DNA of 64,000 nucleotides from an uncultured Tateyamaria sp. (GTDB lineage Bacteria; Pseudomonadota; Alphaproteobacteria; Rhodobacterales; Rhodobacteraceae), in the NCBI RefSeq assembly GCF_947503415.1, contig NZ_CANNDS010000003.1, forward strand, positions 1-64,000, written 5' to 3'. A program made the translations under genes and the position numbers. Each line of letters begins with the position of its first letter. The stretch's first letter is position 1. The notes beneath the pieces are model-generated. The model did no database searches. It was not told where the DNA came from and worked only from the letters and a program-made list of their open reading frames with translations. Below are positions 36,587 to 44,440 of this stretch, in pieces.

Positions 36587-36898
36587 ATGACCAAATTCCC
36601 CGTGGTGAAAACCGGAGAAGACGTGACCCGCCAAGTACTTGCGGATGATCCTGCGCTCATGGTCGTGGTCTTTCGTTTCGACGCGGAAGGTGCCGTTGGC
36701 GATCTGCACAACCACCCTCACGTCCAATCAACCTATGTCGAGAAGGGGCGTTTTCGATTCACGATTGGCGATGAAACCAGAGAGGTTGGTCCGGGCGACA
36801 GCTTTGTCATCCCGTCAGACGTGACGCACGGCTGCATCTGCCTCGAACCCGGCACCTTGATCGATTGCTTCACCCCGCGGCGCGAGGATTTTCTTTAG
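36587..36898 (+). CDS. small cupin-domain protein (KdgF-like)
   Basis: 103 residues, one cupin fold. Metal ligands are likely His of HNHPHVQSTYVEKG plus the second-motif His in GDSFVIPSDVTHGC. Small cupins of this kind (KdgF) linearise pectin- or alginate-derived unsaturated uronates. It starts 21 bases after the SDR stop with AAAGGAG in front, so it is in the same operon. The KdgF assignment is tentative. Confidence 0.75.
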   Translation: MTKFPVVKTGEDVTRQVLADDPALMVVVFRFDAEGAVGDLHNHPHVQSTYVEKGRFRFTIGDETREVGPGDSFVIPSDVTHGCICLEPGTLIDCFTPRREDFL

Positions 36899-37075
36899 GG
36901 CACCGAGCCGATTGGTGATTGGCTCATCCTGCCGCCTTGGAAAGACGATCTATTGTAACCCTGCAAGGCGATAAGATGCGGCTCGGTGGGCGCGGGCAAT
37001 TGGCTGTTTCGGTCACTGATTGCCCTCTAACGAAAATTCGCAAAAATCAGTGGCTGCCGAAGTTGATGTATGGGC

Positions 37076-38896
37076 CTACCATGTTGCGTTTTCTCCGCGC
37101 ACATCCACGTGCACGAAGGTGTTGTACCGTCCAATCCCTCCGGAAAATACACCTCGATTGCGCATTTCCAGGATCTTGTTGTACCACGTGAGTGGCGTGT
37201 TTCCATTTGCAATTGTGATGTCTGCGGCCGTGAAACGCATGTGCTGGCTGCGGCTCGCGCCACCGATGCAACTGTTGTATTCGGGGGACCGGTAGCAGCT
37301 GCTGATGCGGAGCGGAGCCCCAAACTCATCCCGAATGGCTTGCAACAATGTACTCAGTGCAACCGCGTTCTGCCATAGGTCCTCGGGTGGGTCAGTGTTG
37401 AGCCCCTTGCAGGCACCAGCCGCATTGCCACCGCCGGGATACAGCAGTTCTGTCGCGCTGAAATTCGGTGCGTGGCTTTGAATTTCATCCTCAAAGAACT
37501 GCGCAAAACTGCGTTGGCTTGGCTGAATGGCAGGCATCTGCGTGATTTCGGGCAGCCGTGGTGGGATAATCCGTCCCTCATTTTCGTCGTCGGACGCAAA
37601 GAACCCCCAGGCCCCCAGATCGTAGTTGACCGAATGCACTTTGCCGCGTCCGGAAATGAAGGCTCTGCGCCGTGCGAATACGTCATCGGCCCACTTTGAA
37701 TTGGACAGCTGTGCGCGCAGTGCTTTCGCAAGAACTTCCCGCAAAGACATTTCCGTCGCATTGGGGTTTGCCGCCCGCGCGGCCTTCACTTTTTCAAGCG
37801 TTGAGTTGGATGCACCACCTTGTTGAATGGCCGCGTCGAAAAGCATGCCAAGGCTCAGCGGTTCGTGCAGACCCATAAGCGTCGCCTGAGGCACTGCAAT
37901 ACCGTCCCAAAACGCTTCACGACTGTGCTCCAGCATTGCCGTACGCGCACTTTCCTGCTCGCCCAGATCTGCAAACTGGGTATGCCAATCGCTGCGGATC
38001 CTGCTTTGGCCGTCCAAAACGTTTTGGCGCGCCCAGTCCAATTGACCCTGTAGCGGCATTTGCAGCATCTGACGAACTTGGTTGGCTCGTTCTGATCCGA
38101 ACACGGCGTCCAGTGTCTGTGGTCCCTTGGCTTCGATCCGGCCCAGCACGGCCTGCAAATGACCGAACTTGAGAGTGTACCCGTGATAGCCCCAGGTCAT
38201 GACGGCGCCGTCAAAGTCTCCGACAATCTTACCAAAACCGTGACCTTCAAAGGACGCCGTGGCTTGGGCACAAAAGTCGAAAAGGTCCACTTCATCCTGT
38301 CCCGTGAGGTCCGTGAATTCATTCTTCGTAATGATGGCATCCAGCGTGGACCGACCCGTGCTGGCGCGCCACGCAAGGAGGGCGTTGGCCGTGTCATCGC
38401 CAAAGATCATATCGACGCCATTGGTGCTGAAGCCTGCGTTGCTCAACGCGTTTTGCATCGCCCGAACCAAATGCCCGTACACGGCTCGCGTGCCCGAACT
38501 GCGGCGCAGCATTACCGGGTCATCGGCCACCGGGTTGACGATAGCGGGTGTCGGGGCGGTGTTGGGAACGACGGCGACGGGATCGGGCGTGATGTCGCGG
38601 ATGATGCGTTGGACGTCCTCGCGAATGGAAGCAACGACGGCGGACAGCCCATCCAAAACCTTGCCCAACACGTTCCGCCCGGCCGCCTCTGTCGAGGCAA
38701 CGACAGCCTGTGAGGCGGCGTTAACTTGCGTGGCGGCATGATCCATCATGACCACGTCGATATCGTCGATTTCAAAATTGATTTCCGAGATACGCCGCGC
38801 TTTTTCCGCGGGTGTAAGCGCGGACTGCCCGACCTCCGCCGCTGCGGCAATCAATTCATCCCGTAGTGCTTGGAGTCTTCTGAGTTCCTCGTCCAT
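37076..38896 (-). CDS. multidomain putative peptidoglycan hydrolase with C-terminal M15-type peptidase
   Basis: 606 residues, no signal peptide (starts MDEELRRLQALRDEL, coiled coil). Residues about 140-180 look like a peptidoglycan-binding helical repeat (RAMQNALSNAGFSTNGVDMI). Residues about 205-400 resemble a lysozyme/chitosanase-type domain, with an acidic pair at Glu217 and Asp227/229 (SFEGHGFGKIVGDFDGAVMT). The C-terminal 120 residues match the M15/DD-carboxypeptidase fold with zinc ligands His552, Asp559 (SQHMRFTAADI) and His596 (FVHVDVRG). So it may cut both glycan and peptide of the cell wall. A lipoprotein gene precedes it by 27 bases. The middle domain assignment is less sure than the ends. 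Confidence 0.7.
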   Translation of the reverse strand: MDEELRRLQALRDELIAAAAEVGQSALTPAEKARRISEINFEIDDIDVVMMDHAATQVNAASQAVVASTEAAGRNVLGKVLDGLSAVVASIREDVQRIIRDITPDPVAVVPNTAPTPAIVNPVADDPVMLRRSSGTRAVYGHLVRAMQNALSNAGFSTNGVDMIFGDDTANALLAWRASTGRSTLDAIITKNEFTDLTGQDEVDLFDFCAQATASFEGHGFGKIVGDFDGAVMTWGYHGYTLKFGHLQAVLGRIEAKGPQTLDAVFGSERANQVRQMLQMPLQGQLDWARQNVLDGQSRIRSDWHTQFADLGEQESARTAMLEHSREAFWDGIAVPQATLMGLHEPLSLGMLFDAAIQQGGASNSTLEKVKAARAANPNATEMSLREVLAKALRAQLSNSKWADDVFARRRAFISGRGKVHSVNYDLGAWGFFASDDENEGRIIPPRLPEITQMPAIQPSQRSFAQFFEDEIQSHAPNFSATELLYPGGGNAAGACKGLNTDPPEDLWQNAVALSTLLQAIRDEFGAPLRISSCYRSPEYNSCIGGASRSQHMRFTAADITIANGNTPLTWYNKILEMRNRGVFSGGIGRYNTFVHVDVRGENATW

Positions 38897-38923
38897 ATCT
38901 TGTCCTCCAATGTGTTCAGTTTA

Positions 38924-39754
38924 TCAATTCGCAGCAGATAGCCGTTTGATCCTGTCCACCCGAGCGCGCAGGTCACCAGACAGCACCGCCGCTTCGATCA
39001 GGCGGCCATTTCGATCAACCGACGAGCCTGCAGCGCTCACTGCTTGTGACAGTGCCGATTGCGACAATTCGATCAGATGAAGCCATTCGGCCAACATCTC
39101 ACGCTCGGTCGCGATATCCTCTCTGATCGCGGCCGCGTTGGGTGGATTACCCCGCAAGGCGCGAAACTCGCTTGCCGTGAGGGCGGTAAACGCGACTTGC
39201 GCGTTGTCCAGAATGACATCCAGCACATCACTGATCTTGCCCGCGGTTTTGCTCAGTTCCGTTCGGAACGCTTCGCGTGATCCGATACCTGCAAAGACAT
39301 CAAGGGCTTCTTCAAACACCGCGATTTTGCCGTTTAATGCGCCGGACAGGCCATTGCCGGTGTCCTGCTTCTCAAACCCAAGTGCTGACACCTGCAACGC
39401 GTTGACGTCCTTTTTAAGAACGTCGAGAGGCCGACCTTGGGCATAGGCCAGTAGAATGCCGTTCAGGTCTGCGACGGACTGCACCGCAAACCGCATGGAT
39501 GCAACGAAAGGCGGATCGGCAGATGGCGCAAAAATCGAGATATCGTCGCGTGTGAATTTGTTGGATACGCTGCCACGGTCAATTGTCCGCTTCCGGGTCA
39601 AACGTTCTTCCGCAGCTATCTCATTCAAAACCGTGTCGGACGCCTCAACCACCCCGTCAAATGCCTCTGCATAGGCTGTAAATTCCCGAACAGCGACCGT
39701 CGTGCCGCAATTCGCCAACGCAGAAAATGCCATTAATAAAACGAGTTTTTTCAT
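38924..39754 (-). CDS. putative lipoprotein upstream of the cell-wall hydrolase
   Basis: 276 residues from MKKLVLLMAFSALANC, a lipoprotein-type signal with the lipid-bearing Cys16 (LANC is a slightly unusual lipobox). The rest is mostly helical and rich in Ala, Glu and Asp, with no family I recognise. It is 27 bases before the hydrolase gene on the same strand with a GAGGAA site, so the two form an operon. An immunity or anchoring role is only a guess. Confidence 0.7.
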   Translation of the reverse strand: MKKLVLLMAFSALANCGTTVAVREFTAYAEAFDGVVEASDTVLNEIAAEERLTRKRTIDRGSVSNKFTRDDISIFAPSADPPFVASMRFAVQSVADLNGILLAYAQGRPLDVLKKDVNALQVSALGFEKQDTGNGLSGALNGKIAVFEEALDVFAGIGSREAFRTELSKTAGKISDVLDVILDNAQVAFTALTASEFRALRGNPPNAAAIREDIATEREMLAEWLHLIELSQSALSQAVSAAGSSVDRNGRLIEAAVLSGDLRARVDRIKRLSAAN

Positions 39755-40062
39755 ATGTTCCTCGTTGAAAATGCAAACGCTAAAAATCTTACAACAAGTG
39801 CTAAACACGGCCCGGCAATGCGAAATGGTCGCCCGGCTCAATCGTCCAACCGCAAATTGCACACGAAAAATAAATATGTGACGGGCTGGTTGACTGGCAA
39901 CTATTGTAAAAGCCCTTGGCTTTCCACGCAAGGATGTTGCCGTATCGGCCTCGGAATAGGCGGAAAACCCGGTCGACGACCAAGCGGCGAGCGCCCCAGT
40001 GTTCGCACTTTCCGACAGTTCGGATCGACCTCAATCAGTTGGGAACAAGAACCAGCCGCTTC
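39755..40062 (-). other. 308-bp intergenic region before the lipoprotein operon
   Basis: No gene seen. AT-rich stretches at about 39866-39910 (reading AAAAATAAATATGTGACG and onward) suggest the promoter for the lipoprotein-hydrolase operon on the minus strand. No clear terminator for the multihaem gene that ends at 40063. Confidence 0.35.
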
Positions 40063-43000
40063 CTATTGAAGCTGCGCCGAATCTTCTTGGATCTTCAACT
40101 TCCAATTCTCGATCAGCGTGCCTTCGGTCTGCAACCGGCTCGCCAAATAGTACAATCGCTGTGTCGCCGGGCCGTTTGGTGCGGTCTCGAACCGTTGCTT
40201 GAGGTAATAGGGTGGAATGGCTTGCGAATAGAGCGTTGCCGATACGGTCACAGACGCCGGATCGACGTCAGGCGGCAAGTTGATCTGATAGGTTAGCTTG
40301 TCCTTGCCTGCTTTGACGCCTGCGTCATGCTCTGCCCGACCTTCGGGCATCGTTGCTTTCATGAATGCGGCGGTCACGGCAGAGTCGCCAAATCGTTCCA
40401 CAAATTCGGGCGTTCCAGGTTCCGCGGCACCCCAGGGCAACAAGCGGTTGTCTTTCGGATGGTGCACTCGGTGCACAAAACTGGTCGTGAATTCCTTCTT
40501 CGCGTTTTGCGTCAGCTCTTCGTAGATTTGTACCTGCGTTTGATCGTCGATGACGTCGTAATGGGGCTGATACAGCGCTTCGGTCGCGCCTTCGGGCACC
40601 ACATCCAGAAACTCGGTCGGGAGTGGTTGCATGTCCGGACCGATGATCACACCCGCTCCATTTGTGCAACCCGAACACCAGACCGACGCGCCACTTGCAT
40701 CGGTCACATTCACCTCCAGAAACGCCCGTCGGAAACCGACACCAGACGGTAGGCGGTGGCCGGTCTTGTTGTCGACACTGACAACGACCTCAAGCGTCCC
40801 GTCAGCTTCGGTCAGGCTTTCGATGACAACGTCGGCGGTCTCATCCCGCGCTTGCAGCGCCATTGTCTCAATGGACAGTTCCGCGCCGTTGGTTGCATAG
40901 GTCATTGGATCCTTCGGTCCCAATCCCATCTCCTCATCAAATTGCGACAGCATTTCGACCATAAAGGCATTCAGCCCCACAAAGTTGTGCCGCTTGTAGT
41001 CGTCGCGAAACGGCACATCGATCTCGTCTTGGGGCAGGGCGTTGGGCACCTCGGGCAGGTTGGTGTCCTGGATTGTTGCAATCTGAGTTGTCAGGCTGTC
41101 GATCTTGATCGTGCCGTCGAGCGTTTCAAAATTGCTTTTCATGTGGCAATCCTGACAGGACTGCGCGGTGCCCGCATCCGCGAATTGGCTGTTCTGCCAT
41201 TCGATGAACGTCGCCTGCTCGACCGAATGCTGGAACTGGACCAATGGCTCGCGGTAGGTCACGCCAAATTCTTCATTCAGGAAATCGACCGCGTTCTTGG
41301 CGGCTTGGTTGAGAATGGCTTGCTCCGCGGGCGTGAAACCGGGCAGTGGTTCGTCCGTCGCCGCGTCCACATTTGGCAGGTTGATCGTATGGCATGCGCC
41401 GCACATCTCACTGTCCTTGATGTAGTCATCATACATGGGCGTGATGCCCATCGCGTTCTGCATGGGTTTTTCGCGCACATCGGAAAACGGACCAATCAGT
41501 TCGTCCGCAGCGGTTGTGCGGAATACACCCGTTGTGCCGTTCATCAGATAGGTGTCGAGCTTGTTGTAATCGGGTTGGCCAGCAGCCTGTTCCGGCGGCG
41601 CAATATGATGGCAGACCGCGCACGAGATCCCCTCGCGGGCCAAATTGCCGTACTGATGATAGGGGTATGTTCCATCGGCCACCTGCTGCTCTTTCTCCGC
41701 AACAGTCAGCGGGTCGTGCAGCAACGTGTATTCGACTTTGAAGGCGTTGCCGTCGAGGCCCAGATCCGGGTTTGCGTGCGCATCAATTTCCAGCTGACGT
41801 TGGCCCATTGCACCGTGACACGACAGGCATGTGGTTCCAAGGTTCTCGGACAGGTCCCCAACGCCGGCCTGTTCCAGCAGTGCAAATTCCGATTCCAGCT
41901 GGGCAAAAAAGATCGGATCGCGCCCGGCGAGACCCATCGGTGACCAGCGCCATTCTCCATATTCGGAGATGTTGTAGCCGTCGCCATATTCAGAGCCATC
42001 CTTGATGAACATGGTCACACCCGACGGTGCGCCGCCCAATCCGCCATGACAGCCAAGGCAATTGTCTGATGTCAGGAAATGCTGCGTATCGTTGGGGCGT
42101 GCAGGAACATGATCCAGCCACTCGCTGGGCAATGTCTGCAAGTTGGCGCGCGTGATATCGACACCGCCTGTACCGGGGAACATGTCGGTGAAGTCCTTGT
42201 TCTGATCGACCGGCGATGCCTTGGCCGCCGCCACATGGGCGGCGCGCATGGCGGCCGGATCATGCGCGTCGTTCACATACGACTTGATCATATCTTCCAG
42301 ACTGGCACCAAACGCGGGTTTTTGCGCCTTGGGAAGATCGCGCCAACTTTCGTCGACGCGGAAAATGACCGGCTCCCCCGGATACCCTTCGATGTTTTCC
42401 AATGCGGAAAAGATCAGCTCCTCGGCGGCGGACGCATGGCAGCGCATACACATTCCATCGCCCCCGGCACCCAATGGCGGGCTGTAGGGTGCTTCAAACG
42501 TGTCGATGGCCGGCTTTCGCGCCTTCATGTCGTCCTTGTCGGCAAAGTACACCGAGGCAAAGAACCACCCGCCATGCGACAGGGCGCTGTCCTTGACCAT
42601 GACCGTCCAGTTCAAACCACCGGTATCATAGGCATAGTTCGACATCTCTTCGGCGACTTTGGCGGGATCATTGGGGTATTGTTCGACAAGGCCCGCCCGG
42701 TATTCGTTGTACATGGCAGACGGTGGGTTCACCATTTCCTTGATCACGATGGCGCCATCTTCGATCTCACCGGTCCGACCGCCTTCGAGCCACACAATGA
42801 TCTCGGGCGAGTAATACATGCGCACCGCCGGGTGGATGCCAAAGCTCATGTTAAAGACAAACGGGCCCGTATCACGCCAGCTTTTGTCGCGCTTCCACCC
42901 CAACCCCACGTATTCGCGGTTGGCAATCCACGGGAAGAGGACGTTCTCGTAGTCAATTAGCGGTAGCGTGCTCGGCAGCGGCAAGTTGGCAGACTGTGAC

Positions 43001-43092
43001 TCATACGTGGTGCTATCGGCCATGGAGGGTGTTGGGGAGGCAAGTGGAATAAGGAAACAGAGGACAAAGGCAAAAAGCAGAGAGCGCAGCAT
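40063..43092 (-). CDS. six-haem cytochrome c with P460-like N-terminal region
   Basis: 1009 residues, signal peptide ending PSMADS. The start at 43092 (MLRSLLFAFVLCFL) has AAGGAAAGA upstream; an open frame extends further back. Residues about 110-220 have the look of a cytochrome P460 domain (DGAIVIKEMV, NWTVMVKDSALSHGGWFF, then CMRCH). Six CxxCH sites lie at 215, 345, 422, 491, 564 and 646, plus a CSGC without His in the C-terminal third. KTGHRLPSGVGFRRAFLEV marks the beta-rich C-terminal part common in multihaem cytochromes. It follows lodB by 268 bases. I infer a periplasmic electron carrier or terminal partner for the LodA-like enzyme. Confidence 0.85.
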   Translation of the reverse strand: MLRSLLFAFVLCFLIPLASPTPSMADSTTYESQSANLPLPSTLPLIDYENVLFPWIANREYVGLGWKRDKSWRDTGPFVFNMSFGIHPAVRMYYSPEIIVWLEGGRTGEIEDGAIVIKEMVNPPSAMYNEYRAGLVEQYPNDPAKVAEEMSNYAYDTGGLNWTVMVKDSALSHGGWFFASVYFADKDDMKARKPAIDTFEAPYSPPLGAGGDGMCMRCHASAAEELIFSALENIEGYPGEPVIFRVDESWRDLPKAQKPAFGASLEDMIKSYVNDAHDPAAMRAAHVAAAKASPVDQNKDFTDMFPGTGGVDITRANLQTLPSEWLDHVPARPNDTQHFLTSDNCLGCHGGLGGAPSGVTMFIKDGSEYGDGYNISEYGEWRWSPMGLAGRDPIFFAQLESEFALLEQAGVGDLSENLGTTCLSCHGAMGQRQLEIDAHANPDLGLDGNAFKVEYTLLHDPLTVAEKEQQVADGTYPYHQYGNLAREGISCAVCHHIAPPEQAAGQPDYNKLDTYLMNGTTGVFRTTAADELIGPFSDVREKPMQNAMGITPMYDDYIKDSEMCGACHTINLPNVDAATDEPLPGFTPAEQAILNQAAKNAVDFLNEEFGVTYREPLVQFQHSVEQATFIEWQNSQFADAGTAQSCQDCHMKSNFETLDGTIKIDSLTTQIATIQDTNLPEVPNALPQDEIDVPFRDDYKRHNFVGLNAFMVEMLSQFDEEMGLGPKDPMTYATNGAELSIETMALQARDETADVVIESLTEADGTLEVVVSVDNKTGHRLPSGVGFRRAFLEVNVTDASGASVWCSGCTNGAGVIIGPDMQPLPTEFLDVVPEGATEALYQPHYDVIDDQTQVQIYEELTQNAKKEFTTSFVHRVHHPKDNRLLPWGAAEPGTPEFVERFGDSAVTAAFMKATMPEGRAEHDAGVKAGKDKLTYQINLPPDVDPASVTVSATLYSQAIPPYYLKQRFETAPNGPATQRLYYLASRLQTEGTLIENWKLKIQEDSAQLQ

Positions 43093-43360
43093 GATCAATC
43101 TTTCCTTGAAAATCAGGCCCAGCATCCTAGCAATTTCGATTCGAAGAAACCCGTTATGATTGAATTTGTTGATTTTTCTGACGGAGGATCGGTGCAATTC
43201 ATTGATCATAAACTACAATTTCGTGTGTCAGTCAGCGAGCGTAGCAGGTCTGGACCGTCAGCCCGTTTGACTTTGTTCTAAGGTCGGACGTGTAGTTCCG
43301 GCCGCTTATGCGTGCGTCTGCGCCACTCGATCAAATCGCACCGAAAACGTGGGCGTACTG

Positions 43361-44440
43361 CTAGACTGCAGCGTCTGTTTCCTGCTCCGCTCTTTCCGTT
43401 CGACGCTGCCAAAAGGTGCTGCCTGGCCATCTTGTTTCTCGACGGTAGACCGCCTGCTGCGCGATCAAATAGTCCTCGACGCCCTTGGCCACGCTCTCAG
43501 CATAGGCGAGCATTCGATCCCGATCTTGCGCAACAAATGCATCGGCAGCTTCGATGGCGGTCCATAATGCGGTCGTCATGCCATGCGATGATAAGGGATC
43601 AAACGCTGCGGCAGCATCCCCGATCGCAACCCAACCCGCACCTATTGATGGCGCGATCCAACTGCTGTTTGTAGCGATCCGTTTTGGCGTCCCGCACATA
43701 GAATACCCATAGTCTGACAGGTAGGCGCCAATTGCGGTCGTCAGCTGCGCATTCGCTTCCAGATCTGCATTTCCAAATCCGGGCAAATCTGCGTCAGAGT
43801 AATAGTTCACGACGACGCGCTGATCGGCCAGCACAGACATGTACCACCAGCCATGTTCCTGCGCTTCGATCAACGTGACAGGCCTGGGCGCCGTTTCGCC
43901 AGACGATGCGAACAGCGCGTATTGGCACTGTAACTTATCCGCCTGAAATCTCCGCGCGAACTTAGAGGCGACCATTGCCTTGCGCCCTGTCGCGTCAAAC
44001 ACAAACCGCGTCTGGACCTGACCTGCTGCCGTCTCAATCTGCCACAGGCCATCCGCAATCCGAAAATCGATCACGTCATGATCCATCCGGTCAGCGCCCG
44101 CGGCGGTCGCCTGTGCGGACAAGGCTGCCTCGAAAGCCCACCGGTCCAAAACGGTGGGCGGTCCTTCAAGCTGCACAATGGCATTGCGTTCGATCAGCAG
44201 ATCACTGCCCCACGCGGAATACGTGCTATGGGCGTGCCGGTGCACTTCAGATCGCAGCATTGCGTCGGACCCAAGGCGCTTGAGTAGGGGTATGGCGGCA
44301 GCGCTCAGGTGTTCACCCGGCTTGAACGCATCCTGCCGATCTTGCGCGATCCAAATCGGTCGCACACCACCCTGCGCCAAACGCAAGGCCGCCGCAGCAC
44401 CAGCGATCCCACCGCCAAGAACGGCAACATCGTGGATCAA
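43361..44440 (-). CDS. lodB: LodB-like FAD-dependent flavoprotein for CTQ formation
   Basis: About 359 residues from a probable TTG start at 44440 that overlaps the lodA stop (TTGA) with CAGGGGA about ten bases before. FAD-binding DVAVLGGGIAGAAAALRLA begins only a few residues in, which supports this start; a longer frame to 44566 would lie inside lodA. IGDAAAAFDPLSSHGMTTAL is the second flavin motif of the tryptophan-halogenase/LodB group. LodB proteins are needed in the cytoplasm to make the cysteine tryptophylquinone of LodA. Confidence 0.78.
   Translation of the reverse strand: MIHDVAVLGGGIAGAAAALRLAQGGVRPIWIAQDRQDAFKPGEHLSAAAIPLLKRLGSDAMLRSEVHRHAHSTYSAWGSDLLIERNAIVQLEGPPTVLDRWAFEAALSAQATAAGADRMDHDVIDFRIADGLWQIETAAGQVQTRFVFDATGRKAMVASKFARRFQADKLQCQYALFASSGETAPRPVTLIEAQEHGWWYMSVLADQRVVVNYYSDADLPGFGNADLEANAQLTTAIGAYLSDYGYSMCGTPKRIATNSSWIAPSIGAGWVAIGDAAAAFDPLSSHGMTTALWTAIEAADAFVAQDRDRMLAYAESVAKGVEDYLIAQQAVYRRETRWPGSTFWQRRTERAEQETDAAV

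Noticed and set aside
40756-41943. 395-codon open frame on the plus strand
   Set aside because: Antisense to the six-haem cytochrome, whose CxxCH sites are clearly real.
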